Assembly (NCBI GenBank): GCA_035934015.1
Contig: DASYYH010000006.1
Coordinates: 271,106 to 335,105, forward strand
Length of the DNA stretch: 64,000 nucleotides
Source of the DNA: Candidatus Acidiferrales bacterium
GTDB taxonomy: Bacteria; Acidobacteriota; Terriglobia; Acidiferrales; UBA7541
Direction of reading: 5' to 3'
Below the pieces are notes generated by a model, which was not told the origin of the DNA, ran no database searches, and was given only the letters and a program-made list of their open reading frames with translations. The translations under genes were made by a program, and so were the position numbers. Within the stretch, counting starts at the first letter, position 1. Each line of letters opens with the position of its first letter. Shown here piece by piece: positions 17,662 through 26,047 of this stretch.

Positions 17662-18114
17662 TCAGCAGGCGTCCTGCGCCGATGCAGTCCTGCTGACGCC
17701 GCGAAAAACAATCCGGTCGCTCACCACAAAATTAACGATCGAGCACGCCGCCACCGCGCACAAATTCGCCACAACCAGCGTCACGTGTGCCTCGCTCATC
17801 AGCAGCCACACCACCGCCAGATTCCCGCCAATCGAAATCGCTCCCGTCGTCGCATTGAACGTCGCGAGCCGCAGCAACAAATGCATCCGCGTCTTCGCCT
17901 TTCGGTCGCGCCACGTCAGATGCTCGTGCCACACGAAGTTGTGCAGCACCGCCGCTTCCACCGCCAGCGCCGTCGCTGCCAGCGAATTCGCACCCAGTGC
18001 CGTGCCCAGCACATACACGGCAATCATCTGCACGCAGATCCCCATCGCTCCCACGGCGTTGAATTTTATCCAGCGCCTCGCCGTTCTCCGCGCTCGCTCG
18101 CCCCATGCGCTCAT
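17662..18114 (-). CDS. GtrA family membrane protein
   Basis: A 150-residue protein with four predicted membrane helices, the usual GtrA size. Characteristic segments are WIKFNAVGAMGICVQMIAVY, LHNFVWHEHLTWRDR (the conserved loop after helix 2), and IVNFVVSDRIVF at the end. GtrA proteins help move undecaprenyl-linked sugars or take part in surface polysaccharide or lipid modification. The ATG overlaps the stop of the upstream CDP-alcohol phosphatidyltransferase gene (ATGA), so translation is coupled. The pairing suggests a polar-lipid or glycolipid task. A longer in-frame reading exists upstream but lies in the other gene. Confidence 0.85.
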   Translation of the reverse strand: MSAWGERARRTARRWIKFNAVGAMGICVQMIAVYVLGTALGANSLAATALAVEAAVLHNFVWHEHLTWRDRKAKTRMHLLLRLATFNATTGAISIGGNLAVVWLLMSEAHVTLVVANLCAVAACSIVNFVVSDRIVFRGVSRTASAQDAC

Positions 18115-18857
18115 CGCTGCGTCTCTTGCTGGTAAAGCGTCCGCGTATGAAAAATCGCGGAGACAATAAACATAGTCAGCATGCCCGCAATCGCCACCAG
18201 TCCGCCGAAGTCCAGCACGCGCCACGAAAGCCCCGGCACCCGCGCGTCCGGCTTCAGACAGAGCGCAAAATTTCCCAGCGCCAGCAGAATCCGAATCTCC
18301 GTCGGCCCCAGTTTCGCGAACGACATTCGAAAAACGCCCATCGTGTACGTCGCCAGATACGATTCGATCGAAAGCAGCAGAAACGCCACCAGCATTCCCG
18401 CGGCAATGCGCCAGTCCATGCAGCCCGAAATCGCCAGCCCGCCCATCAGGAAGAGTGCTCCCATCGAATCGATTACGTGATCGACGTAAAATCCATACCG
18501 CGGCCGCTGGCAATTCCGCACGCGCGCCAGCGTCCCGTCCAGGCTGTCGCCAAACCAGTTCAACGCCAGAAAAAATGTCGCCAGCAGCAGCCCCGCCGAA
18601 TTCCAGCGCGTCCATGCATAGCTCGCGCCAGCCAGCAGCATCGAGATAAACCCCAGCAGCGTCAGGTGATCTGAATTCACCCGCGCCGGCATGCGCGCCG
18701 CCAGCCACAGCAGAATTTTCCGCTCCGGAACGGCCGTAATGCTTTCTTGCAGCCGCGTAGCATTCTTGAATGCCGCGAAATTTCCTTCGCGCGGCGTTGC
18801 GTTCGCCTCCGCCTCGCGCGGGTTTATCGTTTCGATGCTCAGCGTTCTCGCATTCAT
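18111..18857 (-). CDS. CDP-alcohol phosphatidyltransferase family protein
   Basis: A 248-residue membrane enzyme. The catalytic signature is present as DSLDGTLAR followed by YGFYVDHVID, i.e. DG-x2-AR-x9-G-x3-D-x3-D (most members have x8), which binds CDP and a divalent metal. Around it are about five hydrophobic segments. The family joins CDP-diacylglycerol or another CDP-alcohol with an acceptor alcohol to make phospholipids. The start is the Met after an AGGAG site; a longer reading extends into the upstream START-domain gene. The three minus-strand genes at 17662-19768 look like one operon. The acceptor (inositol, glycerol, serine or other) cannot be told. Confidence 0.88.
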   Translation of the reverse strand: MNARTLSIETINPREAEANATPREGNFAAFKNATRLQESITAVPERKILLWLAARMPARVNSDHLTLLGFISMLLAGASYAWTRWNSAGLLLATFFLALNWFGDSLDGTLARVRNCQRPRYGFYVDHVIDSMGALFLMGGLAISGCMDWRIAAGMLVAFLLLSIESYLATYTMGVFRMSFAKLGPTEIRILLALGNFALCLKPDARVPGLSWRVLDFGGLVAIAGMLTMFIVSAIFHTRTLYQQETQR

Positions 18858-18898
18858 TTTTCTTTTCTCCTTTCTCTCATTTCGCATCCGAAAGCCAG

Positions 18899-19768
18899 TC
18901 ACTTCGCCGATGCCGGTTTTTGCAGCAGCGCCGCGCGCGTCTCCGTCAGCATCGAGTGCAGCGATTCGGCGGGAACTTTCTCGATAAAGGAACCGATCAG
19001 CCACCCCAGCCCTGTCGGCACATCGCGCGTCAGTGAAACCACGTCGCACTGAATGTAGACGCCGCCATCGGCCTGGTAGAAATGCCAGTAGGAATCGAGC
19101 CGCCAGAGAAATCCGTGATCGTCGCCAACGGGTTCGTCGCTCTCATCTGCCTTGCCTGCATGGTCCACCTCCGCCACTCGTGTGCTGTGCGACCGCGAAT
19201 ACTCATGCTCGCCGTCCATCCGCGTGTAGCGAATGTCGTATTCCGTGTCCAGCACGACGGTGATCACTTCCGTGCGTTTCAGCCGCAGATAAACGTGATA
19301 TTCCTCTCCAGATTTCGCTTCGAGCTTCGCCTTCATCACTTCCGGGCTGTAATATTCCGCGTCGCGGTTGTAGTCCTGCAAAACGTCGAGAACATGGGTG
19401 AGCGAAACTCCCGGCACAAAAACAATTCCCACCCAATCGTGAATCAGCCCTCCGGGGATGGACATGCAGCTCTGCGTGTCGCAATCGCTGCTGCGTTGCG
19501 CCAGGATTTGCCCCTCCTTTAGCTCGGCATAGTCCTTGGCCCTTTCCGCCGGCGCCAGACCATCAATCCACAGGAAATTTTTTCGCGCCGCGATGTCTCG
19601 AGACTCGCGCGCTTCCTTGCCTTGAATGTATTGGTCGAATTTCCCCGCCGTCTGCGCGGAAAGTTGCGTGGCAGCGCAAGGCTTCATCGCCGCCGCTGTT
19701 CCGCAGAGCAAGATCACCGCCAGCGCCGCTCTGTATTTCCAGCCTCGATTATCTTTTTCGGTTTTCAT
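18899..19768 (-). CDS. START/SRPBCC-like secreted protein
   Basis: A 289-residue protein with a signal sequence (ALAVILLCGTAAAMKPCAA). The rest resembles a START/polyketide-cyclase (SRPBCC) ligand-binding fold: GIVFVPGVSLTHVLDVLQDYN, YHVYLRLKRTEVITVVLDTEY, and a final GLGWLIGSFIEKVPAESL helix. Such proteins bind hydrophobic ligands. It is the first gene of the operon with the phosphatidyltransferase and GtrA, about 40 nt before the next start, so a role in handling the lipid product is plausible. Ligand unknown. Confidence 0.7.
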   Translation of the reverse strand: MKTEKDNRGWKYRAALAVILLCGTAAAMKPCAATQLSAQTAGKFDQYIQGKEARESRDIAARKNFLWIDGLAPAERAKDYAELKEGQILAQRSSDCDTQSCMSIPGGLIHDWVGIVFVPGVSLTHVLDVLQDYNRDAEYYSPEVMKAKLEAKSGEEYHVYLRLKRTEVITVVLDTEYDIRYTRMDGEHEYSRSHSTRVAEVDHAGKADESDEPVGDDHGFLWRLDSYWHFYQADGGVYIQCDVVSLTRDVPTGLGWLIGSFIEKVPAESLHSMLTETRAALLQKPASAK

Positions 19769-19916
19769 GCGCCGAAGATGCCAGAATCGGCGCCATCGCT
19801 GCAATGACCTGCGCCTCATTTCCGCATCAGCTCGAAGTCATCCTCTAACAACCATAAAAATCAGTCGTTTACTCGGGTTTCTCTCGTAAAATGTCTCCCG
19901 CATTCCGGAGTATCGC

Positions 19917-20789
19917 GTGACCGAAGCTCGCAGCGGCAGCCGCACATTTCGTTTCGGCGTATTTGAAATCGATGCGGATACCGGAGAACTCCGCAAGGAA
20001 GGGAAGGCTCAGCCGCGTCTTCGCGACCAGTCGCTTCGCATTCTTTTAATGCTCCTCGAACGCCCGCGCGATCTCGTCTCGCGCGACGAGCTGCGCGAAA
20101 AGCTCTGGTCCTCCGACACTTTTGTCGATTTCGACCACGGCCTGAATACCGCCATCAATCAGTTGCGCAACGCCCTCGGCGATTCCGCTTCAAATCCGCG
20201 CTTCATTCAAACTTTGCCCCGCCGCGGCTACCGGTTCATCGCACCGGTCGAAATGCCCGGCATGCCCGTCTCGCCTTCGCCTGCCGCGCCCGGTTCCAGC
20301 GCTCCCGTCGCATCCGCTGGAGCGGTAGACGGCTCCTCGCCTCGTTCGCTCATTCTCAGCGACGCCCGTGATCTTCCCGTTGTTTCCGGCGTCATCGCGC
20401 GCACTCTCTTTTCCCTCGTTCAGTTGCTCTACCTCACCTTCTACATCGTCTCCCTCGCGCGCCTTTCGAAGATCAGCGCCATCCTCGCCGCCGCGCAGGA
20501 TCCTGTCCGTCTGATTCTCACCGTCTTGATCATCACCGCTGCGGCTGGCATCCCCGTTCGTCTGTATCTTCTCTCCGCCACTGCTTTCAACTATCACGGC
20601 CTGAACGCCAAATTTCGCCGCCTTTTCCCATTTCTCCTCCTGCTCGACGAGCTTTGGGCTCTCGCTCCATTCCTCCTCGTTCAGCAGATCGGCATCGGCT
20701 TGGCCATCGCCGCCACTGCCGCTCTCCTCTATTTACCTTTTTCCCAGCGTTCCTTGCTTCTCATGGCCTCCTCCCATCGTGCCGGGTAG
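19917..20789 (+). CDS. CadC-like winged-helix regulator with membrane helices
   Basis: A 290-residue protein with a GTG start after GGAG. Residues of about 7-105 form an OmpR/PhoB-type winged-helix DNA-binding domain (FRFGVFEIDADTGELR ... DELREKLW ... TLPRRGYRFIAPV, the typical wing). A Pro/Ala-rich linker is followed by about four hydrophobic segments (LFSLVQLLYLTFYIVSLARL, LILTVLIITAAAGIPVRLYL and two more). It is thus a one-component membrane regulator, a type abundant in Acidobacteria. There is no periplasmic sensor domain of the usual TPR or WD40 kind, so the signal is probably sensed in the membrane. The gene stands alone. Target unknown. Confidence 0.8.
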   Translation: MTEARSGSRTFRFGVFEIDADTGELRKEGKAQPRLRDQSLRILLMLLERPRDLVSRDELREKLWSSDTFVDFDHGLNTAINQLRNALGDSASNPRFIQTLPRRGYRFIAPVEMPGMPVSPSPAAPGSSAPVASAGAVDGSSPRSLILSDARDLPVVSGVIARTLFSLVQLLYLTFYIVSLARLSKISAILAAAQDPVRLILTVLIITAAAGIPVRLYLLSATAFNYHGLNAKFRRLFPFLLLLDELWALAPFLLVQQIGIGLAIAATAALLYLPFSQRSLLLMASSHRAG

Positions 20790-20824
20790 CTCTCCAAGCG
20801 TGCCAATCTTGCGCACGCCTATAC

Positions 20825-20859
20825 AAAAAAGCCGGAACGAACTTTCGCTCGCTCCGGCT
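20825..20859 (-). terminator. Rho-independent terminator
   Basis: On the minus strand, AGCCGGA pairs with TCCGGCT, extended by an inner stem, and is followed by six T. It lies 49 nt after a short coding-like remnant (20908-20991) and about 140 nt after the NTF2-like gene. Confidence 0.75.
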
Positions 20860-20907
20860 CACCTCACATAGTGGATCAGCGCGTTCTGCTTGCGGCAAAC
20901 CGAGTTT

Positions 20908-20991
20908 CTACTTCGGGTTGGGATTGTAGAATACGACCATCTTGGCTTCTGGCAAGCCAGGCTGCACCAAACAAGCCGCAACCGAATCGTA
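20908..20991 (-). pseudogene. Possible 3' remnant of a gene
   Basis: Twenty-seven codons on the minus strand, ending in GLPEAKMVVFYNPNPK and a TAG stop, read like the C-terminus of a conserved protein but have no start in reach. The next upstream codon in frame is a stop. A terminator follows directly. It may be the 3' end of a gene replaced upstream. The identity is not recognised. Confidence 0.25.
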
Positions 20992-21001
20992 TCAATCTCT
21001 T

Positions 21002-21469
21002 TTACTTGGAACTGGTTGGGATCAAGGTTTCATGGGTTAACACGCACTTCCAGCTCCCGTCCTTCCAGAGCCACACATCGGTTTGGCGCTCGGTCACGTC
21101 GAAGGGTTTCCCACCGAACATTCCCGACGTGTGCACTTTTGTTGTTATCAGTGCGACATCTCCGTAAAGCCGCACTCTCGGTTCGGAGGTTTCAAATGTT
21201 TTTCGCGTCAACGCTCCGGATTTTATTCCTTCGGGAAAGATAGACGGTCCCTCACCGACGCCACCACGTCCAGAGATCACCGCCCAGCTACTGTCAAGCA
21301 ACTTTGTGATCGCATTCGCGTCGTTGTCGTGTATCGCTTGCGTCAACTTGTCCTCCGCTGCTAGGGCACTTTTTGCCGTGGGCCCCGGTTGGGCTATGGC
21401 GCGTCCAGCAGGGATTGAAATCGTTCCGAATGCGATGAATAGCACTACCATCGATCTTGCAAGCCTCAT
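21002..21469 (-). CDS. NTF2-like/DUF4440 secreted protein (copy 1)
   Basis: A 155-residue protein with a signal peptide (VVLFIAFGTISIPAGRAIAQ). The mature part resembles the SnoaL/NTF2-like DUF4440 fold: AAEDKLTQAIHDNDANAITKLL (first helix), a strand pair around EPRVRLYGDVALITTKV and a closing QTDVWLWKDGSWKCVLTHET. DUF4440 proteins are small ligand-binding or enzyme-like barrels of mostly unknown role. A close paralogue lies 49 nt upstream in the same direction with the same leader (AGAGGAGCGAA before the ATG). Its downstream terminator is about 140 nt away. Function unknown. Confidence 0.75.
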   Translation of the reverse strand: MRLARSMVVLFIAFGTISIPAGRAIAQPGPTAKSALAAEDKLTQAIHDNDANAITKLLDSSWAVISGRGGVGEGPSIFPEGIKSGALTRKTFETSEPRVRLYGDVALITTKVHTSGMFGGKPFDVTERQTDVWLWKDGSWKCVLTHETLIPTSSK

Positions 21470-21517
21470 ATTCGCTCCTCTTTGCTCGCAGAATTGTGTG
21501 CCTCTCACAATTTTTTC

Positions 21518-22018
21518 CTATTTCGCGTCCTTCTCATCTGTGCACACGTATTTTTTCTCGTCTTTCCGGAACAAGGTCTCGTGACTGAGCACGCACTTCC
21601 ACCTTCCATCTTTCCAAATCCATACGTCGGATTCGCGTTCCATCACATCGAAGGGTTTCCCGGCAAACTGGCCCGCGAGGTGTAGCTTGAACGTGACTAC
21701 CGCTGCATCCCCGTATACGCGCACTCGGGGTTCTGAAATATCAAACGTTTTGAGGGTCCGGAAACCAGACCTTATCCCCTTCGGGAAAATCCCACTCCCC
21801 TCATTTATCTCCGCCCATGCGTCAATGACCGCCCAGTTATCCACCAGATAGCTCTGGATGGCGTCCGCGTTGTTCTCCGTGAATGCCTTCGCAAGTCCTT
21901 CCTCTGCCGCCAGAACGCTTTCCGCAGTTGGCCCCGCTTGGGGTATTGCGCGTCCGGCAGGCATTGAAATCGTTCCCAATACGATGAACAGCGCCACGAT
22001 CGGCCTTCCTAATTTCAT
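21518..22018 (-). CDS. NTF2-like/DUF4440 secreted protein (copy 2)
   Basis: A 166-residue paralogue of the next gene. The two share a signal peptide core (FIVLGTISMPAGRAI), EPRVRVYGDAAVVTFKL and SDVWIWKDGRWKCVLSHET, with clear divergence elsewhere. The ribosome binding site AGAGGAGCGAAC is conserved in both, so the tandem copies probably came from one duplication and have diverged. This copy has an extra C-terminal charged tail (KDEKKYVCTDEKDAK). No catalytic residues can be named with certainty. Confidence 0.75.
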   Translation of the reverse strand: MKLGRPIVALFIVLGTISMPAGRAIPQAGPTAESVLAAEEGLAKAFTENNADAIQSYLVDNWAVIDAWAEINEGSGIFPKGIRSGFRTLKTFDISEPRVRVYGDAAVVTFKLHLAGQFAGKPFDVMERESDVWIWKDGRWKCVLSHETLFRKDEKKYVCTDEKDAK

Positions 22019-22188
22019 GTTCGCTCCTCTTTAGTCTGCAAAATGTAGCTCTAACTCTGCGAAGCATAATCAGAAGGGCTCCGGTTGCTTCGCCTGATCT
22101 GCGGCGAGCCCGCCTTTTGCGGTGAACCGACGGTTTTGAACGCCAGGCCGCGCCCGTTCAGCCAAACTTGTGAGCTAAAATACCGGCT

Positions 22189-23277
22189 ATGCGGAAGCTG
22201 AAGCGCGACGATCTTGGTTTTCCCACGTTCTGGACTGTCCAGATCGTTGGCTGGGTCTGTTACTACCTGTGGGGATCCATCCTCCTGCTTCCTTTTCTGC
22301 GTCAGCCCGGAGCGCTGCGCGGGAACACGGTATTTTTCATTTCGCTGTTTATTGTGAGTTCTCTCCTGCGTCCCGTTTGCCACTCCCTGATGGGCCATGC
22401 GTACTCATGGATCGCTCTCGAAATGCGCGCGTTTGTCTGGTCGCTGCTTGCAGGAATCCCTGCCGCCTATGTGATTCAACGGCTGACAACTCTTCACCAT
22501 CCGCTGAGTTGGACTGGCTGGCTGACAACTTCTGTAGAGTCCACGTTTAATCTCTTTGTTTGGTGCAGCCTGTATTTCAGCATCAAACTCTGGCAGCAAT
22601 CGATACGCGAAAGACAAAGGCTGCTGCGCGCCGAAGCCGAAGTGCGCGATGCACGTCTCAGCGCCTTGCGCTACCAGCTCAATCCGCATTTTCTGTTCAA
22701 TTCGCTCAACGCCGTATCCACGCTCGTTCTCGAAGGAAGTCCTCCTGCGGCCACGCGCATGTTGTCGCAGATCGGCGACTTTCTCCGCACGATTCTCGAC
22801 ACCGAAGCCGCGCCGGAAACTCCGCTTTCTCAGGAAATTGCCTTCGCCGAACAATATCTGGCCATCGAGCAAACCCGACTCGGCCCTCGCCTTCGCGTGG
22901 ACATGGCCATCTCTCCGGAAACTTTGGACGCCCTTGTTCCCAGCATGTTGCTCCAGCCGCTCATCGAAAATGCCGTCCGCCACGGCGTCGCCCCCGTCGT
23001 AGAGGGCGGAACAATCCGCATCGAAAGCAAACTTCACGATGCGCACCTGCAGATCAAAGTCCAAAATTCTGGCCCGCCCAGCTCGCGCCTCGCGCCATGC
23101 AGACAGCCCGCCGACGGTATCGGCATCGCCAACACAGCCGAGCGTTTGCAGACGCTCTATGCCAGTGACCACAAATTCGTGCTGCAGTGGCCCGAAACCG
23201 GAGGCTGCGAAGTAACGGTAGAGCTGCCATACCGCAAGCGCGCGCAGTCGCAAGAGGCCGCCTCATGCGTGTCTTGA
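22189..23277 (+). CDS. Sensor histidine kinase, LytS/YehU-type (HisKA_7/His_kinase family)
   Basis: A 362-residue membrane kinase. Four hydrophobic segments fill the first 140 residues, with no recognised sensor domain. The kinase part starts with ARLSALRYQLNPHFLFNSLNAV, where the His in NPHFLFNSLN is the phosphate acceptor. It is followed by the N-box LLQPLIENAVRHG and the G-box GIGIANTAERL, which bind ATP. It overlaps the LytTR response regulator by 13 nt, so they are one two-component system. The cue and targets are not visible; in other bacteria LytS-type systems sense metabolites or envelope state. Confidence 0.9.
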   Translation: MRKLKRDDLGFPTFWTVQIVGWVCYYLWGSILLLPFLRQPGALRGNTVFFISLFIVSSLLRPVCHSLMGHAYSWIALEMRAFVWSLLAGIPAAYVIQRLTTLHHPLSWTGWLTTSVESTFNLFVWCSLYFSIKLWQQSIRERQRLLRAEAEVRDARLSALRYQLNPHFLFNSLNAVSTLVLEGSPPAATRMLSQIGDFLRTILDTEAAPETPLSQEIAFAEQYLAIEQTRLGPRLRVDMAISPETLDALVPSMLLQPLIENAVRHGVAPVVEGGTIRIESKLHDAHLQIKVQNSGPPSSRLAPCRQPADGIGIANTAERLQTLYASDHKFVLQWPETGGCEVTVELPYRKRAQSQEAASCVS

Positions 23278-24026
23278 TCGTCGACGACGAACGCTTGGCC
23301 CGCCGCGGCGTCATTCTCCGCCTGCGAAAATTCAAGGATGTCGAAATCGTCGGCGAATGTGCCGACGGCTTGTCCGCGGTCGAGAAAATCCTTGAACTTT
23401 CTCCCGACGTCATCTTCCTCGATATTCAAATGCCCGGCATGGACGGTTTCGAAGTCCTTCGCGCTTTGCCCAAAGGAAATCTCCCCAGCGTCATCTTTCT
23501 CACCGCCTATGAGCAGCACGCTTTGCGCGCCTTCGAAGTTCACGCCCTCGATTATCTGCTCAAGCCCGTGGACGACGAGCGCTTCGCCGCCGCCGTGAAC
23601 CGCGCTTGCCAGCTTGGCGATTCCGCCTCGAAGCTCCAAATGACCGAGCGAATCCTCCGCATGCTCGACCGCGACTCCGAAAGATACGCCTCGCGCTTCG
23701 TCGTGCGCATCGGCTCGCGCATTCAGATCGTCCACGCCGAAGATACCGATTGGATCGCCGCCGCTGGAGACTACACCGAGCTGCACGTCCGTGGTCGCTC
23801 GCATCTTTTGCGCGAAACCATGAATTCGCTCGAACAGAAACTCGATCCGGCCAAATTTCTTCGCATCCATCGTTCTCGCATCGTGCGCACGGACCGCATC
23901 GTGGAACTATCCGCCATCGACAACCGCGAATACCTCATCAAGCTGGCTGACGGCTCGCAGCACCGCTCCAGCCGCACCCACGCCGACAAGCTCGCCAGGT
24001 GGATGAACGCGGAGAAAACCGCCTAA
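23265..24026 (+). CDS. LytTR family response regulator
   Basis: A 253-residue protein. The receiver domain (about 1-120) has the acidic pair in IVDDE, the phosphorylated Asp in VIFLDIQMPGMDG and the conserved Thr/Lys in FLTAYE and YLLKPVD. A C-terminal LytTR domain (about 155-250; RIQIVHAEDTDWIAAAGDYTELH and FLRIHRSRIVRTDRI) binds direct repeats of the TANNGT kind. The ATG lies within the 3' end of the kinase gene. The upstream frame reading is an artefact of the overlap. The target gene is not known; the TPR-protein gene 270 nt downstream is a candidate. Confidence 0.92.
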   Translation: MRVLIVDDERLARRGVILRLRKFKDVEIVGECADGLSAVEKILELSPDVIFLDIQMPGMDGFEVLRALPKGNLPSVIFLTAYEQHALRAFEVHALDYLLKPVDDERFAAAVNRACQLGDSASKLQMTERILRMLDRDSERYASRFVVRIGSRIQIVHAEDTDWIAAAGDYTELHVRGRSHLLRETMNSLEQKLDPAKFLRIHRSRIVRTDRIVELSAIDNREYLIKLADGSQHRSSRTHADKLARWMNAEKTA

Positions 24027-24298
24027 GCGCCAAAAATTGTTTTCGACTCGGCCTCATCCTGATTTGCTCGCCCACGTCCACAAATAACTCGTTTTTTATC
24101 AATAATTTAACAAATAAACTCCGCCTCTGAACCCGCTGACATTTTTTCGCCTGTCCGCCCGGCCAAATTCGCCCCATTGACCGAAAACTGGCCCCCTGAG
24201 CAGTAGTAACCATCCCGCGTCAGCGTTAGTCTCGCATTAGATTTCGGAAGCAACCCGCAGCCGCAACGTGGCGCGGGCGGCTTAAGGGAGCGGCGGCA

Positions 24299-24811
24299 AT
24301 GGCCCAGACGGCTTATCTGATGCAATCAGCGCCGGTGCTTGGCGCGCCAGCGGCAGTGGACGCAGGAATGATGGAGTTCAAGGAATGCCTCAAACGCATG
24401 CGCGACGGTGATCCCAATGACGCCCTGGCTCACGCGCGCCGGGCATTGGGCGCAGCGCCCAAGAACCCGTTCTATCTCTCTTACACAGGTTTATTGGCGG
24501 CCATGGCCGACCGCCGGTACGCCGACGCGGAGACGCTCTGCCGCGAAGCCCTCAATCTCAAGTGCAATCACGCTCAGCTCTACCTCAATCTCGCCGAGGT
24601 TTATCACCAGGCTGGGCGCAAGACCGATGCCATCATTGTCCTTGAAAAGGGCATGATTTCCGCGGGGCGCGATTTCCGCATCCGCCGTGCGCTGGAAAGA
24701 ATCGGGGTTCGGCGCGACCCGGTGTTTTCCTTCCTCCACCGGAATCATCCGCTGAACAGGATGTTCGGCCGCCTGCGTCATCATTTCTCCGGCGCCGCGC
24801 GTCCCAATTAG
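24299..24811 (+). CDS. TPR-repeat protein
   Basis: A 170-residue protein. Residues of about 25-140 hold three tetratricopeptide-like helix pairs (DALAHARRALGAAPKNPFY, YADAETLCREALNLKCNHAQLY, TDAIIVLEKGMISAGRDFRI). The C-terminus is basic. The start follows GGGAG. The 270-nt stretch before it is AT-rich at first and then contains a GC hairpin (CCCGC/GCGGG), possibly a leader. It follows the LytS/LytTR pair. TPR proteins hold protein partners; the partner is unknown. Confidence 0.7.
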   Translation: MAQTAYLMQSAPVLGAPAAVDAGMMEFKECLKRMRDGDPNDALAHARRALGAAPKNPFYLSYTGLLAAMADRRYADAETLCREALNLKCNHAQLYLNLAEVYHQAGRKTDAIIVLEKGMISAGRDFRIRRALERIGVRRDPVFSFLHRNHPLNRMFGRLRHHFSGAARPN

Positions 24812-24826
24812 CGAGCCGCGGCTTTC

Positions 24827-24965
24827 GTAGGGGCTTGCTCGCTGCGCCCGAGCATGCTCTCTGTTGTATAGGCTGTTCGCCGGCGCTTTTCGCAACGAAT
24901 TTTACGGGTTCCCCAAAGCAGCCAACCCACAGGGAAGCCCGGGGCGAGTTCCCCCCTCGCCCCGG
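24827..24965. repeat. Solo copies of dispersed hairpin repeats
   Basis: The box GTAGGGGC...GCGCCC (24827) is a diverged copy of the repeat seen in the 17-kb block. Another hairpin (CCCGGGGCGAG/CTCGCCCCGGG) spans roughly 24939-24967. The gap 24812-25080 shows no convincing gene. Confidence 0.45.
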
Positions 24966-25080
24966 GTGCTTCACCCCCATCCCCCGTCCCCTCCTCTGGC
25001 CTTACGGATACGCATCAGGGCATCAACCGCCGCATAACCAGATTGTCATGCCAATCCGGAAGATCGGCTCCGCGGCCTAC

Positions 25081-25833
25081 TTAATCGATCCGGAAACGAA
25101 TCGCCGCTAGAATCCCCAGGGCTCCGGCTCCGAGCAACAGGAGGCTCGGCGGCTCAGGCACAATGTTTCGCGAATCAAGCGGGTAAACCGTACCCGACCC
25201 CGAGGTGAGCGACACACCAGAAATCGGATTCCCGTTCGCATTCATGACAAGCACGTCTTCCAGCACCATATCCACCAGGATCTGGCCGCTTGATCCGCAG
25301 GAAATATCCCCTGACATTCCGAAATCAAACGGAGATCCGAAAGTGATGGGTTGCGCTGTCGTTGTGAATGTGGCCACTCCCGAGCCGCCATAACTGAGCG
25401 ACGCCAGCGGCACGGTTTGGTTGCCCGCAGTAGCATCCGCGCTGCTGTAAATGCAGTTGTTGGAGAACTGTATGCCAAATGTGAATTCCGCGAACGCTGG
25501 ACCCGTTAGCGAGCTGTCTGTAAACGTCAGCAGATCATCTATCGATCCGGAGGCAAGACCATAAGATTGGCCGCCGAAAGACTGCGAAGACGTCGCATCT
25601 GCGCCGAGGGAAAGCTCCCACTCATGATCATGCGCAAAATATTTGGCTGACGCAAAGGCGTCTGCAAATCCAACGCTGCAGAACGCGTTAGTGCTGCTGC
25701 TATCCGTGCATGTCGTAATGGCTCCCGCCTCCGCATACACCGATGTTGAAACGCTCCCGCCCCAGGCATCGTTCGTCGCGATCATCAAGCCGAAAACCAT
25801 GCACGCCACTGCCACAAAAATCTTCCTTGCCAT
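25081..25833 (-). CDS. PEP-CTERM domain protein, secreted
   Basis: A 250-residue protein with a signal peptide (FVAVACMVFGLMIATNDAWG). The C-terminus has the PEP-CTERM sorting signal: VPEPPSLLLLGAGALGILAA and then the basic RFR. The tail is normally cut by an exosortase, which anchors proteins in biofilm matrix or at the surface; no exosortase gene is in the window. The middle is rich in Ser, Gly and Thr and has no recognised fold. The ribosome binding site GGGAGAAGG supports the start. A GTGA-N6-TCAC palindrome lies about 100 nt upstream. Confidence 0.8.
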   Translation of the reverse strand: MARKIFVAVACMVFGLMIATNDAWGGSVSTSVYAEAGAITTCTDSSSTNAFCSVGFADAFASAKYFAHDHEWELSLGADATSSQSFGGQSYGLASGSIDDLLTFTDSSLTGPAFAEFTFGIQFSNNCIYSSADATAGNQTVPLASLSYGGSGVATFTTTAQPITFGSPFDFGMSGDISCGSSGQILVDMVLEDVLVMNANGNPISGVSLTSGSGTVYPLDSRNIVPEPPSLLLLGAGALGILAAIRFRID

Positions 25834-25928
25834 TGACCTTCTCCCTTGCGCCGCCCCAATCAGTCTGCACGACGAAGAGCGCGCAAGAATCGCATCAGTA
25901 ATCTTGAGAAGACCCATAGCAGAAATCA

Positions 25929-25942
25929 GTGACGTGCATCAC
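25929..25942. promoter_or_regulatory. CRP-like palindrome GTGA-N6-TCAC upstream of the PEP-CTERM gene
   Basis: The core GTGA-CGTGCA-TCAC is a complete palindrome of the same type found before the Crp/Fnr gene at 55 kb and before the cytochrome operon. It lies 96 nt before the start of the minus-strand PEP-CTERM gene. One copy alone is weak evidence. Confidence 0.4.
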
Positions 25943-26047
25943 GTGACGTCGTGTCCGCCACGTACCTCGCTCGGCGCGCAGTCTCAGCGCGCGTCTGCTC
26001 CATGTTCGTTTTCTGATTCCTTCTTCGTGCCGCGGCTTGCGCCGCTC

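Noticed and set aside
24027..24298. A riboswitch in the leader of the TPR gene
   Set aside because: Only a simple GC hairpin is seen; no conserved aptamer core of a known class could be matched.
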